From the NCBI GenBank assembly GCA_041940425.1, contig JBGTSF010000010.1, positions 30,487 through 94,486 of the forward strand: a DNA stretch of 64,000 nucleotides, written 5' to 3'. Numbering within the stretch: the stretch's first letter is position 1; every line of letters begins with the position of its first letter. The notes under the pieces were generated by a model. It worked only from the letters and a program-made list of their open reading frames with translations, was not told the origin of the DNA and ran no database searches. Shown one piece after another: positions 1 to 9,527 of this stretch. Source of the DNA: DATHTS01 sp041940425 (GTDB lineage Bacteria > Acidobacteriota > Blastocatellia > Pyrinomonadales > Pyrinomonadaceae). The position numbers and the translations under genes are program-made.

Positions 1-109
1 GGCTGACGCAATCGGAAATTTTGCCGGAAGTTTTATTACTGAAAGTGCGGCGAAAAACGCTTCGTATTCGGCGGCGCAAGTTGCGCGGCTCGAAACAAAA
101 ACGAGCTGA
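1..109 (+). CDS. C-terminal end of an unidentified protein (truncated by window edge)
   Basis: An open frame entering from the left edge reads 35 residues and stops at TGA 107-109, only 8 bases before the next start codon. The tail is Ala/Ser-rich and ends in LETKTS. Its spacing to the next gene suggests it is the previous gene of the same glycosyltransferase operon. The fragment is too short to assign a function. Confidence 0.5.
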   Translation, partial: ADAIGNFAGSFITESAAKNASYSAAQVARLETKTS

Positions 110-117
110 AAATTTTT

Positions 118-1602
118 ATGTATCAAAACTCATACTTTAAATCGCTCGAATTCGAGCGGACGACTGACGAAAAAAATCGTTTCGAACGAGAAAAAACCGC
201 AGCGGAACACATCACGGTTTTGATTCCGCGCGGCGAAGTCATACGCAATTTCGTTTACTCGGGAACGCTCGATCACCTGGCGGAAAAAGCGAATCTCTCG
301 CTCGTTTCCGTTCTGCCGAATTCGGAAATCGCCGGTGCGCTTTCGGAAAAATACGGCGAGGTTTTCGCGCTCGAAGAGATTCCCGAACGCTGGGCAATCA
401 GATTTCAGCGCGAAATTATCGAGATGGCGCACGGTCGCCGGCTCTGGTCGCGGGCGGCGCGGGAACGCTGGCGATTGCGCGACGCGGAAGCGGTTTCATT
501 GAAACAAAATATTTTTCGTTTCGGAAAAAAAGCGATTAGTTTCCCGTTTTCAAATCGAACGGGTTTGCGGGTTCTTTCAAAAACAGAAAGACTTTCGAGC
601 CGCGTTTTAAAGACAACCGACGCTTATTTGAAGTTACTCAAAAGACTTTCGCCCGCTCTCGTTTTTAACGGCTCGCACGTTCACAGCCGCAACGCGATCC
701 AAGCCGTGCAAGCCGCCAATTGGCTCGGCATTCCGACGGCGACCTTTATTTTTAGCTGGGACAATCTGACATCGCAGGGTAGGATTCTTCTGCCGTATGA
801 TTATTTTCTCGTCTGGAGCGAAGACCTGAAAAAACAGCTTCTGGAAATTTACGACGAGATCCGTCCCGAACAAATTTTCGTAACCGGAACGCCGCAATTC
901 GATTTTCATTTTCAGGAAAAATTTTATCAAACGAGAAAAGAATTTTGCCGCGAAATCGGCGCGGACCCAAAACGACCAATTGTGCTTTACACAACCGGAA
1001 TGGCGAATCATATGCCGGGCGAAGAGGAAATCGTCGAAGAGATCGCCGATATTCTGAAAGAAACAGACGACCGTAAAAATCCGCCGCGGCTTCTCGTTCG
1101 CGTTTATCCGAAGGATTTGACCGGACGTTTTGACGAGCTGAAACGGCGCAGAAAAGACATCTTGTTTCCGCCTGTTGCGTGGGAAAAGCAGTGGCTCACG
1201 CCGAAATTCGAAGACTGCGCCGCGCTGGTCAACACTCTGCGGCACGCGGCTCTCGGCATCAACGTCGCTTCGACCATTTCGCTCGAACTTTGTATGTTCG
1301 ACAAACCCGTCATAAACGTCGGCTACAATCCGAAATCGGTTGACGAAAGCGATCTGAATTACGCCGATTATTACGAATTCGACCATTACGCGCCGATTGT
1401 CGAAAGCGGCGCGGTCGAAGTTGCGCGAAACCGCGAACAGATGCGCGAAATGATCTTAAATTTTTTGAACCAACCGGAAAGAGCCTCGGAACAAAGAAAA
1501 AAGTTGATCTCGAAAATGTTCGGCAAATCGCTCGACGGAAATTCCGCCCGCCGCGTCGCCGATGTTTTGCTGAAAATCTCGAAAACGAAAAAAATAAAAT
1601 GA
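118..1602 (+). CDS. GT-B-fold surface polysaccharide glycosyltransferase-like protein
   Basis: This 494-residue soluble protein resembles the broad group of GT-B enzymes that includes CDP-glycerol glycerophosphotransferase-like and capsule transferases. Seen in the sequence: a central SWDNLTS segment (about residues 213-219), a YDYFLVWS strand and a VTGTPQFDFHF segment (about 260-270). Near the C-terminus, TISLELCMFDKPVINVGY looks like the nucleotide-sugar binding end of GT-B domains. No signal peptide or membrane segment is evident. The ATG at 118 follows the previous stop by 8 bases, and the stop overlaps the next start as ATGA. It probably adds a sugar or polyol phosphate to a cytoplasmic polysaccharide intermediate. 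Donor and acceptor cannot be read from the sequence, and the family call is moderate. Confidence 0.6.
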   Translation: MYQNSYFKSLEFERTTDEKNRFEREKTAAEHITVLIPRGEVIRNFVYSGTLDHLAEKANLSLVSVLPNSEIAGALSEKYGEVFALEEIPERWAIRFQREIIEMAHGRRLWSRAARERWRLRDAEAVSLKQNIFRFGKKAISFPFSNRTGLRVLSKTERLSSRVLKTTDAYLKLLKRLSPALVFNGSHVHSRNAIQAVQAANWLGIPTATFIFSWDNLTSQGRILLPYDYFLVWSEDLKKQLLEIYDEIRPEQIFVTGTPQFDFHFQEKFYQTRKEFCREIGADPKRPIVLYTTGMANHMPGEEEIVEEIADILKETDDRKNPPRLLVRVYPKDLTGRFDELKRRRKDILFPPVAWEKQWLTPKFEDCAALVNTLRHAALGINVASTISLELCMFDKPVINVGYNPKSVDESDLNYADYYEFDHYAPIVESGAVEVARNREQMREMILNFLNQPERASEQRKKLISKMFGKSLDGNSARRVADVLLKISKTKKIK

Positions 1603-2567
1603 ACACTCAGACAGCCGACATTTCAATCGTTACGCCGACGTTTCGCCGACCGAAAGAAGTGTCGGAACTTTTAGAAAACTTGTCCGAACAGACGGTTTTG
1701 CCGAAGGAAATTATTTTGATTGACGGCGCGCCGCCGCAGGAAAACGAAACTCAAGAAATAGTCGAAAAAGTTATTAAAGATTTTCCTTTTACGATTCATT
1801 ACATGCGGCGGCAAGGCGGAACAGCCGTGCAGAGAAATTTCGGAATCGAGACGGCAAAAAGCGATTTCGTTGCGCTGATTGACGATGACGTGCGGCTTGA
1901 AAAAAAATTTTTATCCGAGATTTTAAAAGTTTTCGCAGACGACAAACAAAAGAAAATCGGCGGCATTGCCGGTTACCGCGCGAATCAGCATTTTAGAGCG
2001 GAAAATACCGAACGCTGGCGTTGGTATAAACGACTGAAATTACTGAAAACCTTCGAGCCGGGACGCTACGATTTCGAATGCGGTTATCCGGTCAACAACA
2101 ATCTTCAGCCGCCGTTTACGGGCGTTCGCGCCGTTGATTTTATGACGACCGCCTGCGCCGTCTGGCGGCGCGAAGTGTTTGACGCGGGGCTTCGTTTCGA
2201 CAAATTTTTCAGCGATTACGGCGTTCTGGAAGACGCGCATTTTTCCCTTAGAGCGGGAAAAAATTGGAATCTTTTACAGTGCGGCGACGCGCGCTGTATC
2301 GAGCTTCGCTCGCCGAACGGACGTTCGAGCCGCCGCGCGATCGGTTATAAATGCGTCGTCAATTATTACTATGTTTTCCGCGACGTCGCCGCGCCGCTTT
2401 CCGCCGGAAAAAAATTCCGCTTTTGGAAATTTCAGACATTCGAACTGTTCCGAGTCGGCTCGTCCGCCGTGCGCCGCCGCCGCTGGAGCGACGTGCAGGA
2501 CGCGATCGGCAGGATCGAAGGCGTTCTGGCAGTCGTGCGCGGAGCGGCGACAAACGGAAAAGCCTGA
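1599..2567 (+). CDS. Glycosyltransferase family 2
   Basis: The 322-residue protein opens with the GT-A/GT2 nucleotide-binding strand SIVTPTFRRPKEV and carries IDDDVRL (about residues 91-97) as its DxD-type metal and donor site. It is predicted cytoplasmic or membrane-associated and would transfer a sugar from a nucleotide donor to the growing repeat unit. A FMTTACAVWRREVF segment and an FSDYGVLEDAHF segment match the acceptor-side region of GT2 enzymes. Its ATG overlaps the upstream stop by 4 bases, so translation is probably coupled. Family assignment is firm; sugar specificity is unknown. Confidence 0.85.
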   Translation: MNTQTADISIVTPTFRRPKEVSELLENLSEQTVLPKEIILIDGAPPQENETQEIVEKVIKDFPFTIHYMRRQGGTAVQRNFGIETAKSDFVALIDDDVRLEKKFLSEILKVFADDKQKKIGGIAGYRANQHFRAENTERWRWYKRLKLLKTFEPGRYDFECGYPVNNNLQPPFTGVRAVDFMTTACAVWRREVFDAGLRFDKFFSDYGVLEDAHFSLRAGKNWNLLQCGDARCIELRSPNGRSSRRAIGYKCVVNYYYVFRDVAAPLSAGKKFRFWKFQTFELFRVGSSAVRRRRWSDVQDAIGRIEGVLAVVRGAATNGKA

Positions 2568-2586
2568 ATGTTTTTTTTTATTTGAA

Positions 2587-3300
2587 ATGAATTACGACGC
2601 AAAATTATTTTCCGGCGAAACCGCCCGGATCAAAAGCGAATATGTCCGGCGCGAAAAGGAAATTGACGCCGATCTGTATGCGCCGTGGCAACCGGCGGAA
2701 AATTTCATCGTTTGGGAAAGAAAAGCGACCGCCGCCGATCTTTTGCATAAAGCCGGAAAATTTCCGAAGCGCGGAGAAAAAGTTTTGGAAATCGGCTATG
2801 GAAAACTCGGCTGGCTCGCCGATCTGATCTCCTGGGGGGTAACGGAGAGCGATCTGCACGGCATCGAACTCGACGAAAAACGCGCCGCCGAAGCGCGAGC
2901 CGCTCTGCCGAACGCCGATCTGCGAACGGGCGACGCGGCAAATCTTCCGTGGGAAAACGAAACGTTTAACTCGGTCGTCATTTCGACGGTTTTTTCTTCG
3001 ATCTTGAATTCAGAATTAAAAAAATTGATCGCTTCGGAAATCGAAAGAGTTTTAATATCGGGCGGAGTCGTGATCTGGTATGATCTGGCGGTCAACAATC
3101 CGAAAAATGCGAACGTCAAAGCCGTTAAAGCGGACGAATTAAAACGGCTTTTTCCAAATTTTACGCGCACGACAAAGCGGATAACATTAGCTCCGCCGAT
3201 CGCGCGATTTACCGCACCGAAAAGTGGTCTTTTAACCGCCTTTTTCAATTCGTTCAAGATATTGCGAACACATTTTCTGGCAGTTTTGATTAAAAAATAA
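2587..3300 (+). CDS. SAM-dependent methyltransferase (class I)
   Basis: This 237-residue protein has the class I methyltransferase motif I, VLEIGYGKLGW (about residues 66-76). An acidic strand end HGIELDEKRAAEAR and a motif DLRTGDAANLPW follow, the order expected for SAM and adenine binding. The frame stays open far upstream through the preceding GT2 gene. The ATG at 2587 is preferred because it lies 19 bases after the preceding stop and restores a normal domain length. It probably methylates a sugar or a polysaccharide end, which could cap chains. Substrate is unknown. Confidence 0.8.
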   Translation: MNYDAKLFSGETARIKSEYVRREKEIDADLYAPWQPAENFIVWERKATAADLLHKAGKFPKRGEKVLEIGYGKLGWLADLISWGVTESDLHGIELDEKRAAEARAALPNADLRTGDAANLPWENETFNSVVISTVFSSILNSELKKLIASEIERVLISGGVVIWYDLAVNNPKNANVKAVKADELKRLFPNFTRTTKRITLAPPIARFTAPKSGLLTAFFNSFKILRTHFLAVLIKK

Positions 3301-3303
3301 CCA

Positions 3304-4530
3304 ATGCATTTAGCAGTAATTTCACATAAAATTTGCCGAAAATCGGGAATTTCCCCGAGCGGTTTCGCCACCGACGGCGGTTTTCCGCGACAGATGGAAG
3401 CGATCTCCGAACTTTTCGATTCGACGAAAATAATCGTTCCGGTCGAACGCTCAAAAGATGAAAATGGCTTGTCGCCGCTCGTCGGAAAGAATGTAAAAAT
3501 CCGCAAACTTTCGGTTCCGAAAGGAGCCGGTTTGAGAAGAAAATTGGATATTCCTTTTTGGCTCGCGCGAGACGGAAAAATCATCTGGCAGGAAATAAAA
3601 CGCGCGGATGCGGTTCATGCGCTCATTCCCGGCGATGTCGGGACGATCGGTTTGCTGTTCGCGCTTTTGCAGAGGAAACCGCTTTTTGTCCGGCATTGCG
3701 GAAACTGGCTCGTTCAGCGCACGGCGGCAGAAAAATTCTGGAAATGGCTGATCGAAAAATTTGCGGGCGGGCGCAATCTGATGCTGGCGACGGGCGGGGC
3801 GAACCGCGCGCCGTCGGAAAAAAATCCGAACGTCAAATGGATCTTTTCGACTTCCCTACGCAAAAAAGAAATCGCCGCCGCCAAACCGCGCAGTCTTACC
3901 AACGACGGCAAAATAAAATTGCTCATCGCCTGTCGTCAGGAGCCGCGAAAGGGAACGAGTATTTTGATCGAAAGTCTTCCGCTGATCTTGGAAAATTTTC
4001 CGAACGCCTCGCTCGATGTCGTCGGCGGAGGCTCGCTTCTGGATGACTTGAAAGTACAGGCAAAGATTTTAGGAATTGAACAAAAGATTATTTTTCACGG
4101 CAAAATCGAACAGGCGAAAGTTATCGAACTGATGAAACGGGCGCACGTTTTTTGTTTTCCGACTTCCGCGTCGGAAGGATTTCCGAAAGTCGTTCTCGAA
4201 GCTCTAGCCTGCGGTTTGCCGGTCGTTACGACAAAGGTTTCGGTTTTGCCGCAATTGATAACGGGCGAAAACGGATTTCTGCTTGATGAACCGTCGCCGC
4301 ATAATCTGGCAAAAGCGGTCGAAAAGATTTGTTTCGATGCGAAACAATATAAAAAAATGTCCGAACGCGCGATCGAAACGGCGCGGGAATATTCGCTCGA
4401 AAATTGGCGCGACCGGATCGGCGATCATCTGCGGCAGACGTGGAATGTCGCTTCCCTTTCGGAAAAAGATGAAAACGCGGCGCGAATCGAACGTCCGTTT
4501 TTCCAGCGTTTTTCGGCGGAACAGAATTGA
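3304..4530 (+). CDS. Glycosyltransferase family 4
   Basis: This 408-residue GT-B enzyme has an N-terminal acceptor domain and a C-terminal donor domain. The donor domain begins near LLIACRQEPRKGTSILIESL. The retaining-GT4 signature SEGFPKVVLEALACGLPVV lies around residues 290-308, with the two Glu of the E-x7-E motif at about 291 and 299. The start follows the methyltransferase stop by 3 bases, and the stop is shared with the next start (TGATG). The context indicates assembly of the same polysaccharide repeat unit. Confidence 0.88.
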   Translation: MHLAVISHKICRKSGISPSGFATDGGFPRQMEAISELFDSTKIIVPVERSKDENGLSPLVGKNVKIRKLSVPKGAGLRRKLDIPFWLARDGKIIWQEIKRADAVHALIPGDVGTIGLLFALLQRKPLFVRHCGNWLVQRTAAEKFWKWLIEKFAGGRNLMLATGGANRAPSEKNPNVKWIFSTSLRKKEIAAAKPRSLTNDGKIKLLIACRQEPRKGTSILIESLPLILENFPNASLDVVGGGSLLDDLKVQAKILGIEQKIIFHGKIEQAKVIELMKRAHVFCFPTSASEGFPKVVLEALACGLPVVTTKVSVLPQLITGENGFLLDEPSPHNLAKAVEKICFDAKQYKKMSERAIETAREYSLENWRDRIGDHLRQTWNVASLSEKDENAARIERPFFQRFSAEQN

Positions 4531-5591
4531 TGAAAGTTAGTTTTTTAGTCGGCACACTCGAACGCGGCGGCGCGGAAAAACAGTTGATGTTTATGCTCGA
4601 AGCCGCGCGGCGCGCAGGAGTCGAAACGCGCGTTTTATGCCTGACGCGGAATGAATCATACGAAGCGGAAATTGAATCGCTCGGCGTTCCGGTCGAATGG
4701 GTCGGCAAACCGCGAAATCGTCTGATGCGGCTTGCAAAGATCATTCGCTGTTTACAAAAAAATCCGCCCGACATTTTGCAGAGTTCGCATTTTTACACGA
4801 ATATCTATGCCGGTCTGGCGGGAAAATTTTTGAATATTCCGAGCATCGGCGCGATTCGCAGCGATCTCATTTCGGAGATAAAAATTCACGGGCGTTTGGG
4901 AAATTGGCAGGTTTCACTGCCGCGTTTTTTGATCGCCAATTCGCAAAAGGCTTATCAAAACGCGATGCGGCGCGGCATCGAACCGCGCCAGATCGCCTTT
5001 GTCCGCAACGTCGTTAAAACAAACGGCAATCATCCGGTGAAAAAAAACGAAATCGTTCTGCTTTTCGCCGGACGTTTGGACGCAATGAAAAGACCGGAAA
5101 AATTTATAAACCTGGCGCGAGTTTTGACCGAAAAAAATCCCGAAATCCCGGTGCGTTTTTTGATCGCGGGCGACGGGATTTTGAGAAAAAATTTGGAAAA
5201 ACAATCCGCTGAAATGAAACTTTCGCCCGGCAGATTAAAGTTTCTCGGCGTTTCCCGCGAGATGGACGCGCTTTACAGCCGCGCCGATATTTTGGTTTCG
5301 ACATCCGTCCGCGAGGGAACTTCCAACGTCATCCTCGAAGCGATGGCTCACGGTTTACCGGTCGTAGCGACGAAGACCGGCGGCACACCGGAAATCTTGA
5401 ACGAGCGACGCGGCATTTTAGTCAGCCCCGACGATGAAAAAGAATTATTAAACGCCGCCGAAAAATTGATTTTTGACCCGGATTTAAGAAACGCGCTTGG
5501 CGGCGAAGGACGAAAATACGTCGAAGAAAATCACTCCCCGAATTATTTAAAAAAACGCCTGACGGAGATTTACGAAGGACTTTTGAATTAA
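4530..5591 (+). CDS. Glycosyltransferase family 4
   Basis: This is a 353-residue GT-B enzyme. The N-terminal GTLERGGAEKQL loop is typical of GT4 enzymes that bind an undecaprenyl-linked acceptor. The C-terminal signature REGTSNVILEAMAHGLPVV carries the E-x7-E pair at about residues 261-269. A TTG sits in frame one codon earlier, but the ATG at 4530 overlaps the upstream stop by one base (TGATG) and is the more likely start. It is a cytoplasmic step in repeat-unit synthesis. Donor specificity is not deducible. Confidence 0.87.
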   Translation: MKVSFLVGTLERGGAEKQLMFMLEAARRAGVETRVLCLTRNESYEAEIESLGVPVEWVGKPRNRLMRLAKIIRCLQKNPPDILQSSHFYTNIYAGLAGKFLNIPSIGAIRSDLISEIKIHGRLGNWQVSLPRFLIANSQKAYQNAMRRGIEPRQIAFVRNVVKTNGNHPVKKNEIVLLFAGRLDAMKRPEKFINLARVLTEKNPEIPVRFLIAGDGILRKNLEKQSAEMKLSPGRLKFLGVSREMDALYSRADILVSTSVREGTSNVILEAMAHGLPVVATKTGGTPEILNERRGILVSPDDEKELLNAAEKLIFDPDLRNALGGEGRKYVEENHSPNYLKKRLTEIYEGLLN

Positions 5592-5606
5592 AACAAAATC
5601 GAAATT

Positions 5607-7049
5607 ATGCAAAGCCGAATATTAGCAGCACCGCAAAATTTAAAACTTCCATTGACGGCGAATGCGGTCGGATTCATGCGGAAATACAAACTTCCGATAG
5701 CGATCTTGCTCATCCACGCGCCGCTCGGAATCGTTTTGATGTCGAGCGAATCGCTCGCCGCGTTTCATGCTTACGCGACGCTTTTAGTCGGTCTGTATTT
5801 CGCGCTGCAAAAAAGAAAAAGCCTCGATCAGATCGCGCCCGCGGCGGCGTATCTGGTCAGTTCGGAAGTTTTGTGGCGGATGGCGGACGCGCCGATCTAC
5901 TGGGAATACGGAAAATATGCCGCCGCGCTCGTGATGTTCGCGGCTCTGGCTTTTCGGAACAGATGGAAAATTCCCCCGCTTGCATTGCTTTATTTTATTT
6001 TTCTTTTACCGGCATGTTTTCTGACCGCGTTCCGGCACGAATATGCGGAAGCTAAAGACATGCTTAGTTTCAATATGTCCGGTCCGTTTCTCCTGCTGGT
6101 CAGCTGCTGGTTTTTTTCTCATGTCAAACTCGACCGTTTCCAGCTTAGAAAAATTCTGTTCTGGCTGATCGTGCCGCTCTTGAGCGTTGCCGTAACGACG
6201 CTTTTTTTCACCGTGACGATTGAAAACATCAGATTTACGGGCGAGTCGAACCGCGCGACGAGCGGCGGTTTCGGACCGAATCAGGTTTCGGCGATGCTCG
6301 GTTTAGGCGTTTTTGTTTGTGTCTCCTGTTATCTTTTATTCAAAAACCGTCCGAAAGAAAAATTCATATTTTTGGCTCTGGCTGTGTTTCTCGCCGCGCA
6401 AAGCGTGATGACGTTTTCACGCGGCGGAATTTACAATGCCGCCGGAGCGATTTTTGCCATTCTGCTGTTTCAGATGAAAAATGTCGGTCAGGGTTTCAAG
6501 CAAATTCTGGCTGTCGGATTGTTGATCGCGGTTTTTATACTGGCGGTTTTCCCGCGGCTGAACGAATTTACCGGCGGCGCGCTCGAAGCGCGTTTCACAA
6601 GCACTGAAACGACGGGAAGATATGAAATCGCCGAAGCCGATTTTATGATTTTTCTTGAAAATCCGGTCTGGGGCGCGGGTGTCGGCGAAGCGTTTCTATA
6701 CCGCGCAAAATTTTTCAACCGTGTGGTCGCCGCGCACACCGAATTTACACGCGTCGTCGCCGAACACGGCGCGTTCGGCGTTTTAGCTCTGCTGTTTCTC
6801 GCGCTGTCTTTATTTTTTGCCGTAAGACGGCAGAAAACGATTTTCGGAAAAGCCTTTGCCGCCGGTTTTATCGTCTGGGGAATGCTCTTTATGTTCAACA
6901 GCGGAATGCGTCTGGTCGCGCCTTCTTTCATCTTAGGAATGAGTTTTATCACGTTTATGAGTTTTCGTTTAAAAAAAAGGAGAAAAATTTTGCAGGAGAA
7001 ACGAAAAGTTGTGAGCGGATTGGAAACAAATGCCAACCTTGATAAATAA
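5607..7049 (+). CDS. O-antigen polymerase/ligase-like membrane protein (Wzy/WaaL type)
   Basis: This 480-residue protein is strongly hydrophobic, with about 11-12 predicted transmembrane segments. It has the hallmarks of the Wzy_C/WaaL family: GGFGPNQVSAML, MTFSRGG, and the periplasmic loop ENPVWGAGVGEAF followed by AAHTEFTRVVAEHG (about residues 376-390). The His in that loop matches the conserved catalytic-loop His of ligases. It would polymerise lipid-linked repeat units or ligate the chain in the periplasm. A second in-frame ATG 23 codons later, just before the first membrane segment, is an alternative start. The stop overlaps the next ATG by about 20 bases. Polymerase and ligase cannot be separated by sequence reading. 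Confidence 0.82.
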   Translation: MQSRILAAPQNLKLPLTANAVGFMRKYKLPIAILLIHAPLGIVLMSSESLAAFHAYATLLVGLYFALQKRKSLDQIAPAAAYLVSSEVLWRMADAPIYWEYGKYAAALVMFAALAFRNRWKIPPLALLYFIFLLPACFLTAFRHEYAEAKDMLSFNMSGPFLLLVSCWFFSHVKLDRFQLRKILFWLIVPLLSVAVTTLFFTVTIENIRFTGESNRATSGGFGPNQVSAMLGLGVFVCVSCYLLFKNRPKEKFIFLALAVFLAAQSVMTFSRGGIYNAAGAIFAILLFQMKNVGQGFKQILAVGLLIAVFILAVFPRLNEFTGGALEARFTSTETTGRYEIAEADFMIFLENPVWGAGVGEAFLYRAKFFNRVVAAHTEFTRVVAEHGAFGVLALLFLALSLFFAVRRQKTIFGKAFAAGFIVWGMLFMFNSGMRLVAPSFILGMSFITFMSFRLKKRRKILQEKRKVVSGLETNANLDK

Positions 7050-8145
7050 AAAAAATCCGCGCCTGTGCTTTGCCGGAAATATGCTCGGACGAAACGCCGG
7101 ATTCATCACGACGCAGGGCGAAACGGTCGCCCGTCTGTTCGCTGCTGAAGATTATAACGTCGTGTGCGTTTCGTCGAAGATAAACAAAGCCGCCCGACTC
7201 TTCGAGATCGTCGCGGTTTTAATAAAAAACCGCAGGAAATTCGACATCGTGATTCTGGACGTTTACAGCGGTTTGAATCTGATCATGGCGGAAACGGTCG
7301 GCTGGCTTTGCCGCCGTTTGAAACTTCCTTTGATAATGGTTTTGCACGGCGGAAACTTGCCCGAACACGCCGAAAAAAACCCGCGAATGATGCAAAGAAT
7401 TCTTCGCCGCGCCGACCGTCTTGCCGCGCCGTCGCGCTTTCTGGCGGAAAAGGTCGGCGCGTCGGGTTTTCAAATAAACGTCGTCCCTAATGTTCTCGAC
7501 ATCGAATCTTATTCTTTTAAGGAACGAAGCGAAATTGCACCAAAACTTTTCTGGATGAGAAGTTTTCACCCGCTCTACAATCCGCAGATGGCGGTCGAAG
7601 TTCTCGCCAAACTAAAAGAAAAATTTCCGCGCGCGACTCTGACGATGGCGGGCGTTGATAAAGGAATCGAGTGTGAAATCAAAGCAAAAGTTTCCGCTTT
7701 GAATTTATCACAATCAATCCGCTTTGCCGGATGGCTCGACGAAAATGAAAAGAGAAAAGAATTTGAAAACGCCGACATTTTTATCAACACGAACCGCATT
7801 GACAATATGCCCGTTTCCGTTCTCGAAGCAGGCGCGGCGGGCTTGCCGGTCGTCGCCACCGAAGTCGGCGGCGTGCCGTATCTTTTAAGCGACGGTAAAA
7901 ATGGTTTGCTCGTGCCGAACGAAGACGCCGCAGGGATGACGCAGGCGGTTTCGAATTTGCTCGAAAACCCGGAACTCACGCAAAAGCTTTCGAAAAACGG
8001 GCGAAAATTAGCCGAAAAATCCGCGTGGAAAAACGTGCGGCGCAAATGGGAAAAATTGTTTGACGAAGTTCTGGAAGAAAAAGCGGTTAAAAGCTCCGCC
8101 CCCATGCCGGCTGATTTCAAAACCGGTCTTGCAAAAAAAATATGA
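7030..8145 (+). CDS. Glycosyltransferase family 4
   Basis: This 371-residue GT-B protein has an N-terminal domain with GNMLGRNAGFITTQGETV and LIMVLHGGNLPEH. The donor domain ends in NRIDNMPVSVLEAGAAGLPVV. The first Glu of the usual E-x7-E pair is replaced here (NMPVSVLEA keeps only the second Glu, about residue 266), a variation seen in some GT4 enzymes. The start overlaps the membrane polymerase gene by 20 bases and the stop overlaps the next ATG by 4 bases, which indicates an operon. Confidence 0.83.
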   Translation: MPTLINKKNPRLCFAGNMLGRNAGFITTQGETVARLFAAEDYNVVCVSSKINKAARLFEIVAVLIKNRRKFDIVILDVYSGLNLIMAETVGWLCRRLKLPLIMVLHGGNLPEHAEKNPRMMQRILRRADRLAAPSRFLAEKVGASGFQINVVPNVLDIESYSFKERSEIAPKLFWMRSFHPLYNPQMAVEVLAKLKEKFPRATLTMAGVDKGIECEIKAKVSALNLSQSIRFAGWLDENEKRKEFENADIFINTNRIDNMPVSVLEAGAAGLPVVATEVGGVPYLLSDGKNGLLVPNEDAAGMTQAVSNLLENPELTQKLSKNGRKLAEKSAWKNVRRKWEKLFDEVLEEKAVKSSAPMPADFKTGLAKKI

Positions 8146-9515
8146 GTTTGAGTTTGAAAATTTATCACCGTTTGCCAAACTGGTCGCGCAGTGTCGCCGC
8201 CAGCCTGCGCGGGTTTTATCTCAACTCGCAAAGATACGGCGAAGAAACCGAAAAGCTGGTCGAAGAAGCGTTTAAAAGAGAATTTTGGTGCGCGGAAGAA
8301 TGGACAGATTGGCGCGAAAACCGCCTGTCGGAAATTTTATACCGCGCGGCGACGCGGGTTCCCTTTTACCGCGAAGCCTGGACGGCAAGACAGTTGAAAG
8401 GCGATAAAGCATCGCCCGAACTTCTGGAAAACTGGCAGATTTTGGAAAAACGAACCTTGCGCGAACGCGGCGCGGATTTTATCGCCGACGACCGCGCCCC
8501 GAAGAAAATGATGCGCGATCACACGAGCGGCACGACCGGAACTTCGCTCAATATCTGGTCGAGTTCGGAAACGATAAAATTCTGGTATGCGCTCAACGAA
8601 GCGCGCTGCCGCCGCTGGTATGGCGTTTCGAAAAACGACCGCTGGGCGATTCTCGGAGGTCAGCTCGTTACGCCCGTTCAACAAAAAAAACCGCCGTTCT
8701 GGATTTGGAACGCCGGAATGAGACAGCTTTATATGTCGAGCTATCATCTCGCGCCCGATCTGACGCGGCATTATCTCGACGCGCTTTTAAAATACCGCGT
8801 CAGATACGTTCTCGGTTATCCGTCGGCGATCTATTCGTTGGCGCAGGCGTCGATTCGCGCGAAACGCAGGGACGTAAAATTAAAAGTCGCCGTGACGAAC
8901 GCCGAGCCTTTGTATGATTACCAGCGCGAAACGATCGCCCGCGCTTTTGATTGCCCGGTGCGCGAGACTTACGGAATGGCGGAAATGTGCGCCGCCGCGA
9001 GCGAATGCGAAAAAGGAAATCTGCATCAATGGCTCGATGCCGGAATCATCGAAACGAATTCAGATCGAGAATTTATCTGCACCGGTTTGATAAACGCGGA
9101 TATGCCGCTCGTTCGCTACCGCGTCGGCGACTGCGGTGTTTTGTCCGAAAAAAAATGCGCGTGCGGCAGAACCTTGCCGCTGATAAAAAAGATCGAAGGT
9201 CGGAGCGACGACGTTTTGATAACCGCCGACGGCAGGCGCGTCGGTCGGCTCGATCCGGTTTTTAAGAATGATTTGCCGGTTTTGGAAGCTCAGATAATTC
9301 AAAAAACGCTTCGAAAAATTCTCGTCCGATACGTTCCCGCGCCGGAATTTAACAAACAAGCCGCGCGAGATTTGAATGAAAGAATTCGTGAACGGATGGG
9401 CGATGTCGAAATCGAGATGGAAAAGGTAACAAAAATTCCGCGAACGACGCGCGGAAAATTTCGCTCGGTGATCTGCGAACTTTCACCGGAAGAAAAGAAC
9501 GCGAGCAATTTTTAA
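8142..9515 (+). CDS. CapK/PaaK-like adenylate-forming enzyme
   Basis: The 457-residue protein belongs to the ANL (adenylate-forming) superfamily, phenylacetate-CoA ligase/CapK branch. Seen directly: the P-loop TSGTTGTSLNIW (about residues 127-138), the adenine-site strand YGMAEM (about 276-281), and VRYRVGDCGVL with a CACGRTLP segment typical of this branch. CapK-like proteins occur in capsule loci and are thought to activate a carboxylic acid for transfer to sugar or lipid. Here the gene is translationally coupled to a GT4 by an ATGA overlap. It could activate an acyl group decorating the polymer; the substrate is unknown. Confidence 0.82.
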   Translation: MSLSLKIYHRLPNWSRSVAASLRGFYLNSQRYGEETEKLVEEAFKREFWCAEEWTDWRENRLSEILYRAATRVPFYREAWTARQLKGDKASPELLENWQILEKRTLRERGADFIADDRAPKKMMRDHTSGTTGTSLNIWSSSETIKFWYALNEARCRRWYGVSKNDRWAILGGQLVTPVQQKKPPFWIWNAGMRQLYMSSYHLAPDLTRHYLDALLKYRVRYVLGYPSAIYSLAQASIRAKRRDVKLKVAVTNAEPLYDYQRETIARAFDCPVRETYGMAEMCAAASECEKGNLHQWLDAGIIETNSDREFICTGLINADMPLVRYRVGDCGVLSEKKCACGRTLPLIKKIEGRSDDVLITADGRRVGRLDPVFKNDLPVLEAQIIQKTLRKILVRYVPAPEFNKQAARDLNERIRERMGDVEIEMEKVTKIPRTTRGKFRSVICELSPEEKNASNF

Positions 9516-9527
9516 AAAATTTTCACT

